Assembly: GCA_002839245.1 (NCBI GenBank) | Contig: PGXR01000106.1 | Coordinates: 1-10,046 of the forward strand | DNA from: Spirochaetae bacterium HGW-Spirochaetae-7 | GTDB taxonomy: Bacteria > Spirochaetota > Spirochaetia > Treponematales > UBA12059 | DNA length: 10,046 nt | Reading direction: 5' to 3' | Notes under the pieces: model-generated | Database searches by the model: none | Told to the model about the DNA's origin: nothing | What the model saw: the letters and a program-made list of their open reading frames with translations, nothing else | Shown: positions 1 to 6,421 of the stretch, one piece after another | Numbering within the stretch: position 1 is the first letter of the stretch | How the letters are laid out: every line of letters starts with the position of its first letter | Program-made: the position numbers and the translations under genes

Positions 1-603
1 CGCCGAAATGACCGTCCCGGAACGTATGGCCATGATGGGCGTCGAAGGTTCGACATCTATGGAAACGCCCTTCAGCTTGCCCTGGAGGTACGAAACCTGC
101 CCTTTGGCCGGCCAGAACGTCTCTCTGGACGCGGCGGCGGCCGGGACAGGCACCACCGGGCGTAGCGGTTCCGGCGCCGGAAGCGTTGCCGCGGGCGATG
201 CGGACGAACCGGGAAGTCTAAGCTTCTGGCCAGGCTTGATCGTCGTTCCCGACAGCCCGCTGGCCTCGAGAATGGCTTCGACAGAGATGCCGTGCGCCTT
301 GGCGATACCATACATGGTGTCGCCCTTGGCGACGACGTACTCCACCGTCACATCCGGCTTGGTTGCGGTAGCCCCGGGGATGGACAGCTTCATGCCGACG
401 AACAGGCGCCCGGGATCGGCGATTGAATTCGCCGTCATCAGCGATTCGACCGAAATGTCGTATCGCCTCGCGATGGCGTATAGTGTCTCGCCCTTCTGCA
501 CGGTATGGACGAGGGGGTCCGCGGCGGCGGCAAGCGTCGCGACCATGAAGGTCAGCGAGGCGATGACAAGCATTACGGCGGAGGGTTTCGGTCTTGCGCT
601 CAT
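1..603 (-). CDS. LysM-domain M23-type cell-wall peptidase (N-terminal part, runs off window)
   Basis: Reading leftwards from ATG at 603, the frame stays open for all 201 codons to the window edge, so the protein is incomplete at its C-terminus. Residues 8-27 form a hydrophobic signal peptide or membrane anchor after a basic start (MSARPK), with likely cleavage near AAAAD. Two LysM repeats follow: about residues 33-76 (begins HTVQKGETLYAIA, ends GMKLSIP) and 88-131 (begins YVVAKGDTMYGIA, ends GQKLRLP). LysM binds peptidoglycan glycan. A Pro/Ala-rich linker spans 132-158. From about residue 163 (FWPAKGQV..., then PIMAIRSGTVISA) the sequence resembles the start of an M23 (LytM-like) peptidase domain. 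The HxxxD and HxH zinc motifs would lie beyond the edge, so catalytic status is unknown. The likely role is peptidoglycan hydrolysis, or activation of a hydrolase, in the periplasm. No Shine-Dalgarno sequence is evident before the ATG. It lies 57 bp after the outer-membrane-like gene on the same strand, so co-transcription is likely. LysM is certain; M23 is probable. Confidence 0.85.
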   Translation of the reverse strand, partial: MSARPKPSAVMLVIASLTFMVATLAAAADPLVHTVQKGETLYAIARRYDISVESLMTANSIADPGRLFVGMKLSIPGATATKPDVTVEYVVAKGDTMYGIAKAHGISVEAILEASGLSGTTIKPGQKLRLPGSSASPAATLPAPEPLRPVVPVPAAAASRETFWPAKGQVSYLQGKLKGVSIDVEPSTPIMAIRSGTVISA

Positions 604-616
604 ACACTTAAATTGT

Positions 617-633
617 CGGTCCGCCCGGGACCG
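617..633 (-). other. Short perfect hairpin between two minus-strand genes
   Basis: CGGTCC (617-622) and GGACCG (628-633) are perfect inverted arms around a 5-base loop. The hairpin sits in the 57-bp gap between the stop of the outer-membrane-like gene and the ATG of the LysM gene, ending 13 bases before that ATG. On the minus strand it is followed by ACAATTTAAG rather than a run of T, so it is not a convincing intrinsic terminator. It could be an mRNA processing or stability element, or chance in GC-rich DNA. Confidence 0.3.
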
Positions 634-660
634 CCCATGAGGGACTTTGAATAGCACTGC

Positions 661-2409
661 CTAGAGCGAGTACTCCAAGAACATCCTGATGTACGAGGAT
701 CGAGCGTCGTCGCCGTCATCATACTCGAGCGACCACGCCGCATGGCCGGCATACTCGATGCCCCAAAGAAAAGGCTTGGGCAACCGTATCCCGGCGCCGA
801 CCGAGTACATGAGGCTCGAGTCGTACCGCGGGCTGGTATCGAAATCCTCTATGCTCTCGCGAGGTCTGAACGCCAGGCCGCCATTGAGTTCGACGACGGT
901 TCCCAGCCTGAGCAGGGCGTCGAGCCCGATATTGAACACGTTGGACGCCTCGAACCGGTACATCTCGTAAGGCAGCTCCCAGGACAGGGCGAGCAACCAG
1001 CCGAGCCTTTCGTTCCCTTCCTGCATTCCACCGGCTAGCGCCCGGAAGGCCAGCCGCTTGTCCACCGAATCTCCGTCGACGCGCCTGAGCCAATCCCAGG
1101 CTATTCCGGCGCCGAAAAGTCCACGGCCAAAGAAAGCCAGGTCGATGGACTGGCAATAGCCTGTATTCTTGACGACCTCGTCGGAGCCGGACACCCCGGA
1201 CAGCACCGCGTCATCCTTCCTGAGCGTCGTAGCTATCCACACGCCTTTCTCGCGGCCGAAGGCCCCTTCGGCGCGGATGCCGAACTCGAAGCGGTTCGTG
1301 TCGATGAAGGTGATGTCATTGGCCTCTGGATCGACCCCGAAGGGCGAATAGAACCTGAAGGCCAGCGTTCCGGCAGGCTCGTGAAGCAAGGCCCAACGCA
1401 TGTTCTGCACCCGCTTTGCCCTGGACATGGCAGGATCGCGCAGCTCGCGTCCTACGGCCGCGCTGGTCTTCTTGAGATACTCGGCCGTGCCGTCTATGCG
1501 CCGCCTGAGTACGTCTATCCGGGCCCGGACAATTTCCTTCGACTTCGGGACGCTGTCTTCGATTCGGCCCAGGGCAAGGCGTGAGTCTGAAAGGATGCGG
1601 CTGCGGGCGGAGAGCTCGTCGCCGAACGCCCTGAGCCCGGCCTTCGGCGTGCCCTCTATCGACGCAGCCCGCGATCCAATGCCTGCATACCATTTTTCGA
1701 CCTCGGCCACCGCGTCGTCGAGGCCGGCAAGCGACGAGAGCGCGGACGACAGCTCCTCGTCTTCGGCCAAACCACGTTCGGCGTTGCGAATGCGCTCGAA
1801 GCCGGATACGGCCGTAGCCCTGACCGCCTCAAGCACTTCACGGAGCTCTGGAGCCTTCTTCTTGCCGAAGGTGGAGAAGACGGCCGCGTCCCCGACGGGC
1901 GAAAGGAGCTCGAGCCCCGAGTCGCAGGCGTCCCTGGCCTGCCAGTACAGGCTCATGGAACGGCCCAGCTGCCCATCGGACTCCGCTCTCCTCGCATCGG
2001 TTCCAAGCTGCTCGGCGTCGCTTAGCCTGGCCTCCGACTCGTCGAGGATGGTCGACACCGTTGAAACATACGATGCGTTGTACAGGAGCCGCAGCGACTC
2101 GTCGTCGACGACGAGCCGCAGCCTGACCGTCCATGCGGCAGCTCCCTTCTTCGACGACAGTTTCTTCCAGCTCATCGTCACCGGCGGGTTCTTGATGAAC
2201 AGCTCGGAAAACAATCTGTCCTTGCCAAGCGATTCCATTATCACGTCGATGGCTCCGCGCAGCGCCTTGTTCTGGGCTTCCGCCTCGGTCGCTCCGAGGC
2301 CAGTAGCCTCGGCGAAATAATTCGCGCCTTCCGCTGTGAACGACGAATCCTTGACCTGCGCCCAGGCCAGGATTCCCGTCGCCAGGATCAACAGCGGGAC
2401 CAGGACCAT
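661..2409 (-). CDS. Secreted LPP20-like/helical protein with beta-rich, outer-membrane-like C-terminus
   Basis: This is a 582-residue protein if the ATG at 2409 is used. The N-terminus (MVLVPLLILATGILAWAQ) is a signal-peptide core with an AxA-like cleavage site at about residue 17 and no lipobox cysteine. Residues about 25-115 (YFAEATGLGATEAEAQNKAL, then a WTVRLRLVVDDESL strand) resemble the LPP20/FlgT-type domain of spirochaete and proteobacterial envelope proteins. Residues about 115-335 are helical, Glu/Ala/Arg-rich and partly coiled-coil-like. From about 345 the sequence alternates hydrophobic and polar residues with many aromatics and glycines (FRFYSPFG, RFEFGIRAEG, FGAGIAWDW, MYSVGAGIRL), ending MFLEYSL, as expected for strands of a small outer-membrane barrel. 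The start is uncertain: the ATG lacks a well-placed ribosome-binding site and a basic n-region. An in-frame CTG at 2430 has GGGGAG five bases upstream and would add MEGIRKR. An in-frame TTG at 2457 overlaps the preceding stop. It is the middle gene of the envelope cluster. Its function is unknown. Confidence 0.72.
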   Translation of the reverse strand: MVLVPLLILATGILAWAQVKDSSFTAEGANYFAEATGLGATEAEAQNKALRGAIDVIMESLGKDRLFSELFIKNPPVTMSWKKLSSKKGAAAWTVRLRLVVDDESLRLLYNASYVSTVSTILDESEARLSDAEQLGTDARRAESDGQLGRSMSLYWQARDACDSGLELLSPVGDAAVFSTFGKKKAPELREVLEAVRATAVSGFERIRNAERGLAEDEELSSALSSLAGLDDAVAEVEKWYAGIGSRAASIEGTPKAGLRAFGDELSARSRILSDSRLALGRIEDSVPKSKEIVRARIDVLRRRIDGTAEYLKKTSAAVGRELRDPAMSRAKRVQNMRWALLHEPAGTLAFRFYSPFGVDPEANDITFIDTNRFEFGIRAEGAFGREKGVWIATTLRKDDAVLSGVSGSDEVVKNTGYCQSIDLAFFGRGLFGAGIAWDWLRRVDGDSVDKRLAFRALAGGMQEGNERLGWLLALSWELPYEMYRFEASNVFNIGLDALLRLGTVVELNGGLAFRPRESIEDFDTSPRYDSSLMYSVGAGIRLPKPFLWGIEYAGHAAWSLEYDDGDDARSSYIRMFLEYSL

Positions 2410-2435
2410 GCGTTTCCGGATGCCTTCCAGCGATA

Positions 2436-2441
2436 CTCCCC
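2436..2441 (-). promoter_or_regulatory. Shine-Dalgarno-like site that points to a CTG start at 2430
   Basis: The minus strand reads GGGGAG here, five bases before an in-frame CTG (2430-2428). Starting there gives MEGIRKRMVLVPLLI..., a more typical signal peptide with a basic n-region than the ATG seven codons later. The only purine-rich site near the ATG is GGAAGG (2428-2423), 13 bases away, which is too far. CTG starts are rare, so this remains an alternative. Confidence 0.35.
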
Positions 2442-2453
2442 GGGACTGAAGGA

Positions 2454-3284
2454 TCAAGCCTGCCCCCCGACCGGGAACAGCCATGAAGTAGCCTCGTCGA
2501 GAACCTTGGACAGGATGACGATATGGATCTCGCTCTTGGCCCTTTCCACCTCGCGGGCCCAGCGCACCGCCCCATAGCGCCTGGCCAGTTCCGCCCTCCT
2601 GCCCTCTGCGGCGGCGACCAGCGACTGGCGCTCGGCCGGCGTGACGGCTACCGCGCATGTGGTGCCGAGCGTGTAGGCCGACAGGAGCGACAGCACGGGA
2701 TCCTTGGACGACAGAGTCGGCATGAGGCGCGCGGCGGCCTCGGAGGCGCGCTTACCGAGCACAAGGGCGAAGGCATGGTAGAAGCGCATCCATTCCGGAT
2801 TCTCGACGCCGGCTCCATCGGCGAATTCCGACAGGAATCGCACGCTCGCCTCCGCGTCGTTCGCGAGCAGCCTTGCGGCGCCGAACAGCACGGCATCCCT
2901 GCGCAAGGCAGCGGGCTTGTCGGTTCTCAGGGCCGTTTCAAGCCGCTTGACGGTGTCCATGTCGCCGCGCAGCAGCGACGTGTTGACGAGCAGCCGCACG
3001 GTACGCCTGTCGTAGCGCTTCCTGTCGAAGACCCTCTGGCCAAGCAGGGAACCGAGCGCTTCCCAGTCTTCCGACTCGAGCAGGCTGAACAGCCGCCAGT
3101 TGGACACGAAGAAAGCGTTGAACCCGATCAGGACAGCGGTGAAGAACAAGAAGAGGGGCCAGTTCTTGGTCCAGAACGGCAGCGAATACTCGCTCCCGAG
3201 CAGCATGAACGGCATCATGAAGATGAAACCGAAGGAGAATATCAGGATAATGTTGAAAAGTGCGAATATTGTTTTAAACTTCAT
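2454..3284 (-). CDS. Two-TM inner-membrane protein with helical-repeat (TPR-like) domain, function unknown
   Basis: This is a 276-residue protein. The start at 3284 (MKFKTIF) is chosen because GGAG lies nine bases upstream (3297-3294) and because a long hydrophobic segment begins at once. The open frame continues upstream into the HD-GYP gene, but that part reads as antisense sequence. Residues about 5-30 and 43-61 are two membrane helices separated by a short loop (SEYSLPFWTKNWP). The remaining ~210 residues are a run of amphipathic helices (for example LFSLLESEDWEALGSLL, RTVRLLVNTSLLRGDMDTV, RDAVLFGAARLLANDAEAS) that look like TPR or other alpha-solenoid units, probably cytoplasmic. I do not recognise a named family. 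It is the first gene of the leftward envelope cluster. Its stop lies 44 bp before the ATG of the next gene and overlaps an in-frame TTG by TTGA, so translational coupling is possible. Membrane topology is well supported; the function is not. Confidence 0.75.
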   Translation of the reverse strand: MKFKTIFALFNIILIFSFGFIFMMPFMLLGSEYSLPFWTKNWPLFLFFTAVLIGFNAFFVSNWRLFSLLESEDWEALGSLLGQRVFDRKRYDRRTVRLLVNTSLLRGDMDTVKRLETALRTDKPAALRRDAVLFGAARLLANDAEASVRFLSEFADGAGVENPEWMRFYHAFALVLGKRASEAAARLMPTLSSKDPVLSLLSAYTLGTTCAVAVTPAERQSLVAAAEGRRAELARRYGAVRWAREVERAKSEIHIVILSKVLDEATSWLFPVGGQA

Positions 3285-3325
3285 GCGGATTGTCTCCAAT
3301 AATAGATACGAGGGACTCATATGCC

Positions 3326-3354
3326 GATTCACGCTCTTGACGCTGGCGTGAATC
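3326..3354. promoter_or_regulatory. Perfect 9-bp inverted repeat, operator-like
   Basis: GATTCACGC (3326-3334) and GCGTGAATC (3346-3354) are exact reverse complements separated by 11 bases, centred at 3340. The spacer contains TTGACG, the likely -35 of the rightward promoter, so a dimeric regulator bound here could block or position RNA polymerase. The symmetry is seen directly; a role as operator is inferred. A stem-loop function in the transcript is less likely, because the dyad lies upstream of the expected rightward start site. Confidence 0.5.
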
Positions 3355-3364
3355 ACGATAAAAG
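3337..3364 (+). promoter_or_regulatory. Candidate sigma-70 promoter for the HD-GYP gene
   Basis: TTGACG (3337-3342) matches five of six bases of the -35 consensus. Sixteen bases downstream is TAAAAG (3359-3364), a four-of-six -10 match in an A-rich stretch. Transcription would begin near 3371, giving a leader of about 25 bases that includes the AGGGG ribosome-binding site. GATAAA at 3357 is an alternative -10, but the spacing is short. Confidence 0.4.
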
Positions 3365-3382
3365 AATAGAATATCGCCTGAG

Positions 3383-3387
3383 AGGGG
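3383..3387 (+). promoter_or_regulatory. Ribosome-binding site that decides the HD-GYP start
   Basis: AGGGG is nine bases before the ATG at 3397 and only three before the ATG at 3391. The second ATG is therefore preferred, giving MNAIPFKEL instead of MGMNAIPFKEL. Confidence 0.45.
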
Positions 3388-3396
3388 TCAATGGGC

Positions 3397-4575
3397 ATGA
3401 ACGCCATCCCGTTCAAGGAACTCACGCCGGACACATTCTGGAGCGCACCGGTGTTCCTCGACGAATCATATATCCTGCTTTCTCCCGAAACGCCGATGAC
3501 GGCTTCGTTGATAAACCGTCTGGCGGAATGGGAGATCCGCGAGGTGTTCACCGAGGGCGAACAGCTCGTGCTGGGTACCGAACAAGAGGCGGAGGCCGAG
3601 GAATCCGAGGACTCAGAAGCGGAAGGCCGTCCTGTCACCTCCCAGACGGCGGCTGACAAGGAAAACCTGGACAAGGTCAGCCTTTTCTACGAGCAGTTCC
3701 TGAAGTATGTCGAGTCTGTCTACACTCGCTATGTCACCAAGAGCGATATCAGCCTCAAGGAGCTGTCCGACAAGGTCAAGACGCTTTGCGACGTCATCCT
3801 GGAGAACAAGCGATACGTGCTGCGCATCCTCGGCAACGCTTCGGCCACATCCAACTATCTCGTCAACCATTCGGTACGTTCGACGGTGCTTGCCATAGTA
3901 CTCGGCGGGCATCTCAAGCTGCCGCCGCACAGGCTCATAGAACTCGGCGTCGCGTCGGTACTCCACGAAATCGGCATGGTCAGGCTGCCTCCCCAGCTCT
4001 ACATGGCCGACCGCAAGCTTTCCGACCAGGAACGAAAATCGATCACCGCCCATCCGATACTCGGGTACAACATCCTCAAGGAAAAGCAGTTCCCGCTGTC
4101 GATATGCCTGGCCGCGCTCGAGCACCACGAGAGGATGAGCGGCACCGGCTATCCCCGGTCGCTGACGGGCGACAAGATATCGCTCTACGCGCGCATCATC
4201 GCCGTCTCCTGCTCGTACGACGCGGTAACCGCGTCCAGGCCCTACAAGGAGGCGCGCGAAGGCTACGCCGGCATGGTCGACATCCTGAAGAACGAGGGCA
4301 AGCAGTACGACGACGTGGTGATAAAGGCCCTGGTCTACTCGCTGTCCGTCTACCCGGTCGGCTCGTTCGTGCTGCTCGCCAATTCCAAGCTCGGCCAGGT
4401 CATAGACGTCAATCCAAACAACCCGCGCTACCCCGTCGTGCTCGTCCTGGGCTCCAAGACTCCCGACGGCAAGGAAACGATTGTGCAGACGACCGAGACG
4501 GGCATACGCATCCTGAAGCCGGTCAGACGCGAGGACGCGGAGAAGTTCCTGGCTGCCAGCGCCGCCAAGGACTGA
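3397..4575 (+). CDS. HD-GYP domain protein with diverged active-site motifs
   Basis: This is a 392-residue protein with no membrane segment, so it is likely cytoplasmic. The N-terminus (about 1-55, PFKELTPDTFWSAPVFL) resembles the small domain that often precedes HD-GYP domains. It is followed by an acidic linker (about 54-80, rich in Glu, Ala and Ser) and a helical stretch (90-148). The HD-GYP domain spans about 150-325, with His158 (VNHS), His190, His219 (AHP), His243-His244-Glu245 (EHHER), GTGYP (249-253), Asp275 (SYDAVTASRPY), Arg281 and Tyr283. A C-terminal beta-rich domain (about 322-375) resembles the tail seen in many HD-GYP proteins. HD-GYP enzymes hydrolyse cyclic di-GMP using two or three metals. 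Here the canonical HDIGK reads HEIGM (190-194), and the usual HHExxDGxGYP has Ser248 in place of Asp. The fold is secure, but phosphodiesterase activity is doubtful; the protein may bind rather than cleave the nucleotide. It is transcribed away from the envelope cluster and lies 139 bp before the PPi-PFK gene. Confidence 0.9.
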   Translation: MNAIPFKELTPDTFWSAPVFLDESYILLSPETPMTASLINRLAEWEIREVFTEGEQLVLGTEQEAEAEESEDSEAEGRPVTSQTAADKENLDKVSLFYEQFLKYVESVYTRYVTKSDISLKELSDKVKTLCDVILENKRYVLRILGNASATSNYLVNHSVRSTVLAIVLGGHLKLPPHRLIELGVASVLHEIGMVRLPPQLYMADRKLSDQERKSITAHPILGYNILKEKQFPLSICLAALEHHERMSGTGYPRSLTGDKISLYARIIAVSCSYDAVTASRPYKEAREGYAGMVDILKNEGKQYDDVVIKALVYSLSVYPVGSFVLLANSKLGQVIDVNPNNPRYPVVLVLGSKTPDGKETIVQTTETGIRILKPVRREDAEKFLAASAAKD

Positions 4576-4714
4576 GGTTCGGGAGACATCCGGTCTTGCC
4601 CTGCGATGCGGTATCCGGTATCCTCGAAGGTGCAAACGGCCGCCTGACAACGATTTCATGCAGCGAACGCTTATCGGTCGGACGGGCCTGCCAACAGATC
4701 GACAAGGAGCCGTC
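4576..4714. other. Intergenic gap before the uronate operon, possible weak promoter
   Basis: This 139-bp gap is the longest between the rightward genes, so it is the natural place for a separate promoter for the pfp-uxaE-SDR-uxaC group. I see a tandem GGTATCC GGTATCC (4610-4623). I also see CTGACA (4644-4649), followed 19-21 bases later by TTAT-containing hexamers near 4669-4676, which is a poor spacing. No hairpin with a T run (terminator) and no clear palindromic operator is visible. Confidence 0.3.
4704..4709 (+). promoter_or_regulatory. Ribosome-binding site that fixes the phosphofructokinase start
   Basis: AAGGAG lies five bases before ATG 4715. It rules against the in-frame ATG at 4658, which would add 19 residues (MQRTLIGRTGL...) unlike the family and has no comparable site upstream. 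Confidence 0.8.
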
Positions 4715-6373
4715 ATGGAACTTTCACCGCTTCAGCTAGCCCGATACGCCTACATCCCCAAGATTCCCTCCGTCCTCTCCGGCGGTCCCGGCGCCATCGC
4801 CGTCGAGCTCGGAGGCGCAACCGAGTCCATTGCCGACCGAGAAGCCCTCAGGTCGCTGTTTCCTGGCTGCTACGGCAAGCCGGTGGTCACGTTTGCCCGG
4901 GGCGACGGGAAGTCGAACCGTAACAAGCTGAACGTCGGTGTCATCCTTTCCGGCGGACAGGCGCCGGGCGGACACAACGTCATAGCCGGCCTTTTCGACG
5001 GACTGTCGGCAGGAAACCCCGATTCCGTCCTGCTTGGCTTCAAGGGAGGCCCCCTCGGGCTGGTCGACGACGACGCCGTCATCCTGGACGCGGCGACCAT
5101 AGCGGAATACCGCAACACCGGCGGCTTCGACATCATCGGCTCCGGACGCACCAAGATCGAGACGCCGGAGCAGTTCGCCAGGAGCGTCGCAACCGCCAGA
5201 TCCAGGGCCCTCGACGCGATAGTCGTCATAGGCGGCGACGACTCGAACACCAACGCCGCGTTGCTCGCGGAGCATTTCCTCAGGGAAGGCGTCCACTGCT
5301 CGGTCATCGGCGTACCGAAGACGATAGACGGCGACCTCAAGAACGACTACATCGAGACTTCCTTCGGCTTCGATACCGCGACGAAAACCTACGCCGAGCT
5401 CATCGGCAATATAGAGCGCGACGCTGCGAGCGCCCGCAAATACTGGCATTTCATCAAGCTGATGGGACGATCGGCCAGCCACATAGCGCTCGAGTGCGCT
5501 CTCCAGTGCAGGCCGAACGTCGCGCTCGTCTCCGAGGAGATAGAAGCCGGGGGACAGACCCTGGCCGACGTCACCGAGACTATATGCGCGTCGATAGCGG
5601 CAAGGGCCGGACGCGGCATGAATTTCGGCGTCGTCCTGATCCCCGAGGGCCTCATCGAGTTCATCCCCGACTTCAAGGTCCTGATCGCCGGGCTCAACGA
5701 CATGATGGCCGCGCGCCTTGGCGAGTTCAAGGCGCAGAAGGACGACGAGGCCCGCGACGCGTTCATCCGCAACGCCCTGGGAGGCGCGTCGGGGGCCCTG
5801 TACTCTAGCCTGCCGGTCGACATCCGGCGCCAGCTGATAATGGATCGCGATCCCCACGGCAACGTGCAGGTATCGCGCATAGAGACGGAAAAACTCCTCA
5901 TCGCCATGGTCGAGGTGCGGCTCGCCGCCCTCAAGGCCCAGGGAAAATACTCGGGGGCCTTCAGCTCGCAGGCTCACTTCTTCGGCTACGAGGGGCGCTG
6001 CGCCTTCCCGTCCAACTTCGACGCCGACTACTGCTATGCCCTCGGATACTCGGCCTTCGCCCTGATAGCCAACGGTTTCACCGGCTACCTGTCCTCGGTG
6101 CGCAACCTGTCGGCCCCGGCTGTCGAGTGGGTGGCGGGAGGGGTGCCGCTGACGATGATGATGAACATGGAGAGGCGGCACGGATCCGACAAGCCCGTCA
6201 TCAGGAAGGCTCTCGTCGAGCTCGACGGCGCGCCGTTCAAGTCGTTCGCGGCGGGGCGGGCACGGTGGTCGGTTGAAACCAGCTACCGGTTCCCCGGAGC
6301 CATCCAGTACTACGGCCCCGCGGCCGTCTGCGACCGGCCTACCGAAACCTTGCTGCTCGAACACCCGCGATGA
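4715..6373 (+). CDS. pfp: Pyrophosphate--fructose-6-phosphate 1-phosphotransferase (PPi-PFK, long form)
   Basis: Cytoplasmic glycolytic enzyme that reversibly phosphorylates fructose-6-phosphate to fructose-1,6-bisphosphate with pyrophosphate instead of ATP. The 552-residue length fits the long PPi-PFK clade found in spirochaetes and plants (beta subunit), not the ~320-residue bacterial ATP-PFK. Visible motifs are GGQAPGG (80-86, phosphoryl-donor loop), GGDDS (173-177), PKTIDGD (201-207) with catalytic-base Asp205, and MGRSASHI (250-257, sugar-phosphate binding). Asp176 in place of the ATP-type Gly, and Lys202 in the PKTID motif, are the known marks of pyrophosphate use. The motifs are intact. 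It is first in a co-directional group and its stop is 48 bp before the epimerase ATG. It uses many ATA isoleucine codons (13 of 35 by hand count). In the uronate context it could run towards fructose-6-phosphate, since uronate catabolism delivers triose phosphate. Confidence 0.95.
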   Translation: MELSPLQLARYAYIPKIPSVLSGGPGAIAVELGGATESIADREALRSLFPGCYGKPVVTFARGDGKSNRNKLNVGVILSGGQAPGGHNVIAGLFDGLSAGNPDSVLLGFKGGPLGLVDDDAVILDAATIAEYRNTGGFDIIGSGRTKIETPEQFARSVATARSRALDAIVVIGGDDSNTNAALLAEHFLREGVHCSVIGVPKTIDGDLKNDYIETSFGFDTATKTYAELIGNIERDAASARKYWHFIKLMGRSASHIALECALQCRPNVALVSEEIEAGGQTLADVTETICASIAARAGRGMNFGVVLIPEGLIEFIPDFKVLIAGLNDMMAARLGEFKAQKDDEARDAFIRNALGGASGALYSSLPVDIRRQLIMDRDPHGNVQVSRIETEKLLIAMVEVRLAALKAQGKYSGAFSSQAHFFGYEGRCAFPSNFDADYCYALGYSAFALIANGFTGYLSSVRNLSAPAVEWVAGGVPLTMMMNMERRHGSDKPVIRKALVELDGAPFKSFAAGRARWSVETSYRFPGAIQYYGPAAVCDRPTETLLLEHPR

Positions 6374-6421
6374 CCGTATAGACGACGACATGGCCGGAAA
6401 TTCCACTTGAAAGGCAAGACG

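Larger units (their letters stand above)
3285..3396. promoter_or_regulatory. Divergent intergenic control region
   Basis: About 112 bp separates the start of the leftward membrane-protein gene (3284) from the start of the rightward HD-GYP gene (3397). It has clearly more A+T than the flanking genes, especially 3351-3375, as expected for promoters. Both transcripts must start here or nearby. A rightward promoter candidate and a dyad are listed separately. For the leftward gene the best -10-like hexamer (TATTAT, 3304-3299) sits too close to that gene's ribosome-binding site to be used, so no leftward promoter is called. Confidence 0.7.

Noticed and set aside
603..638. Twelve-codon reading frame (ATG GGC GGT ... 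TGA) overlapping the LysM start by ATGA
   Set aside because: No ribosome-binding site, no recognisable peptide, and it coincides with the short hairpin. Overlap alone is weak evidence.
8..640. Long plus-strand open frame opposite the LysM gene (also minus-strand frames 72-311 and 218-607)
   Set aside because: Their translations are low-complexity Ala/Gly/Arg-rich shadows. The minus-strand frame from 603 encodes clear LysM repeats and runs off the window, so it is the real gene.
1400..2320. 306-codon plus-strand frame inside the outer-membrane-like gene
   Set aside because: Ser/Arg/Ala-rich antisense shadow typical of GC-rich DNA, with no domain or start signal. The minus-strand frame has signal peptide, helical and beta character.
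3299..3304. TATTAT on the minus strand as -10 box for the leftward gene
   Set aside because: It would put the transcription start on or inside the ribosome-binding site at 3294-3297, so the site would be lost or cramped.
3285..3674. N-terminal extension of the two-TM protein to 3674
   Set aside because: It would overlap the HD-GYP coding region on the opposite strand. The ATG at 3284 has a GGAG site and leads straight into a membrane helix.
4644..4676. CTGACA followed by a TTAT-containing hexamer as promoter for the uronate operon
   Set aside because: Spacing is 19-21 bases and the -10 match is poor; it is kept only as a note in the intergenic feature.
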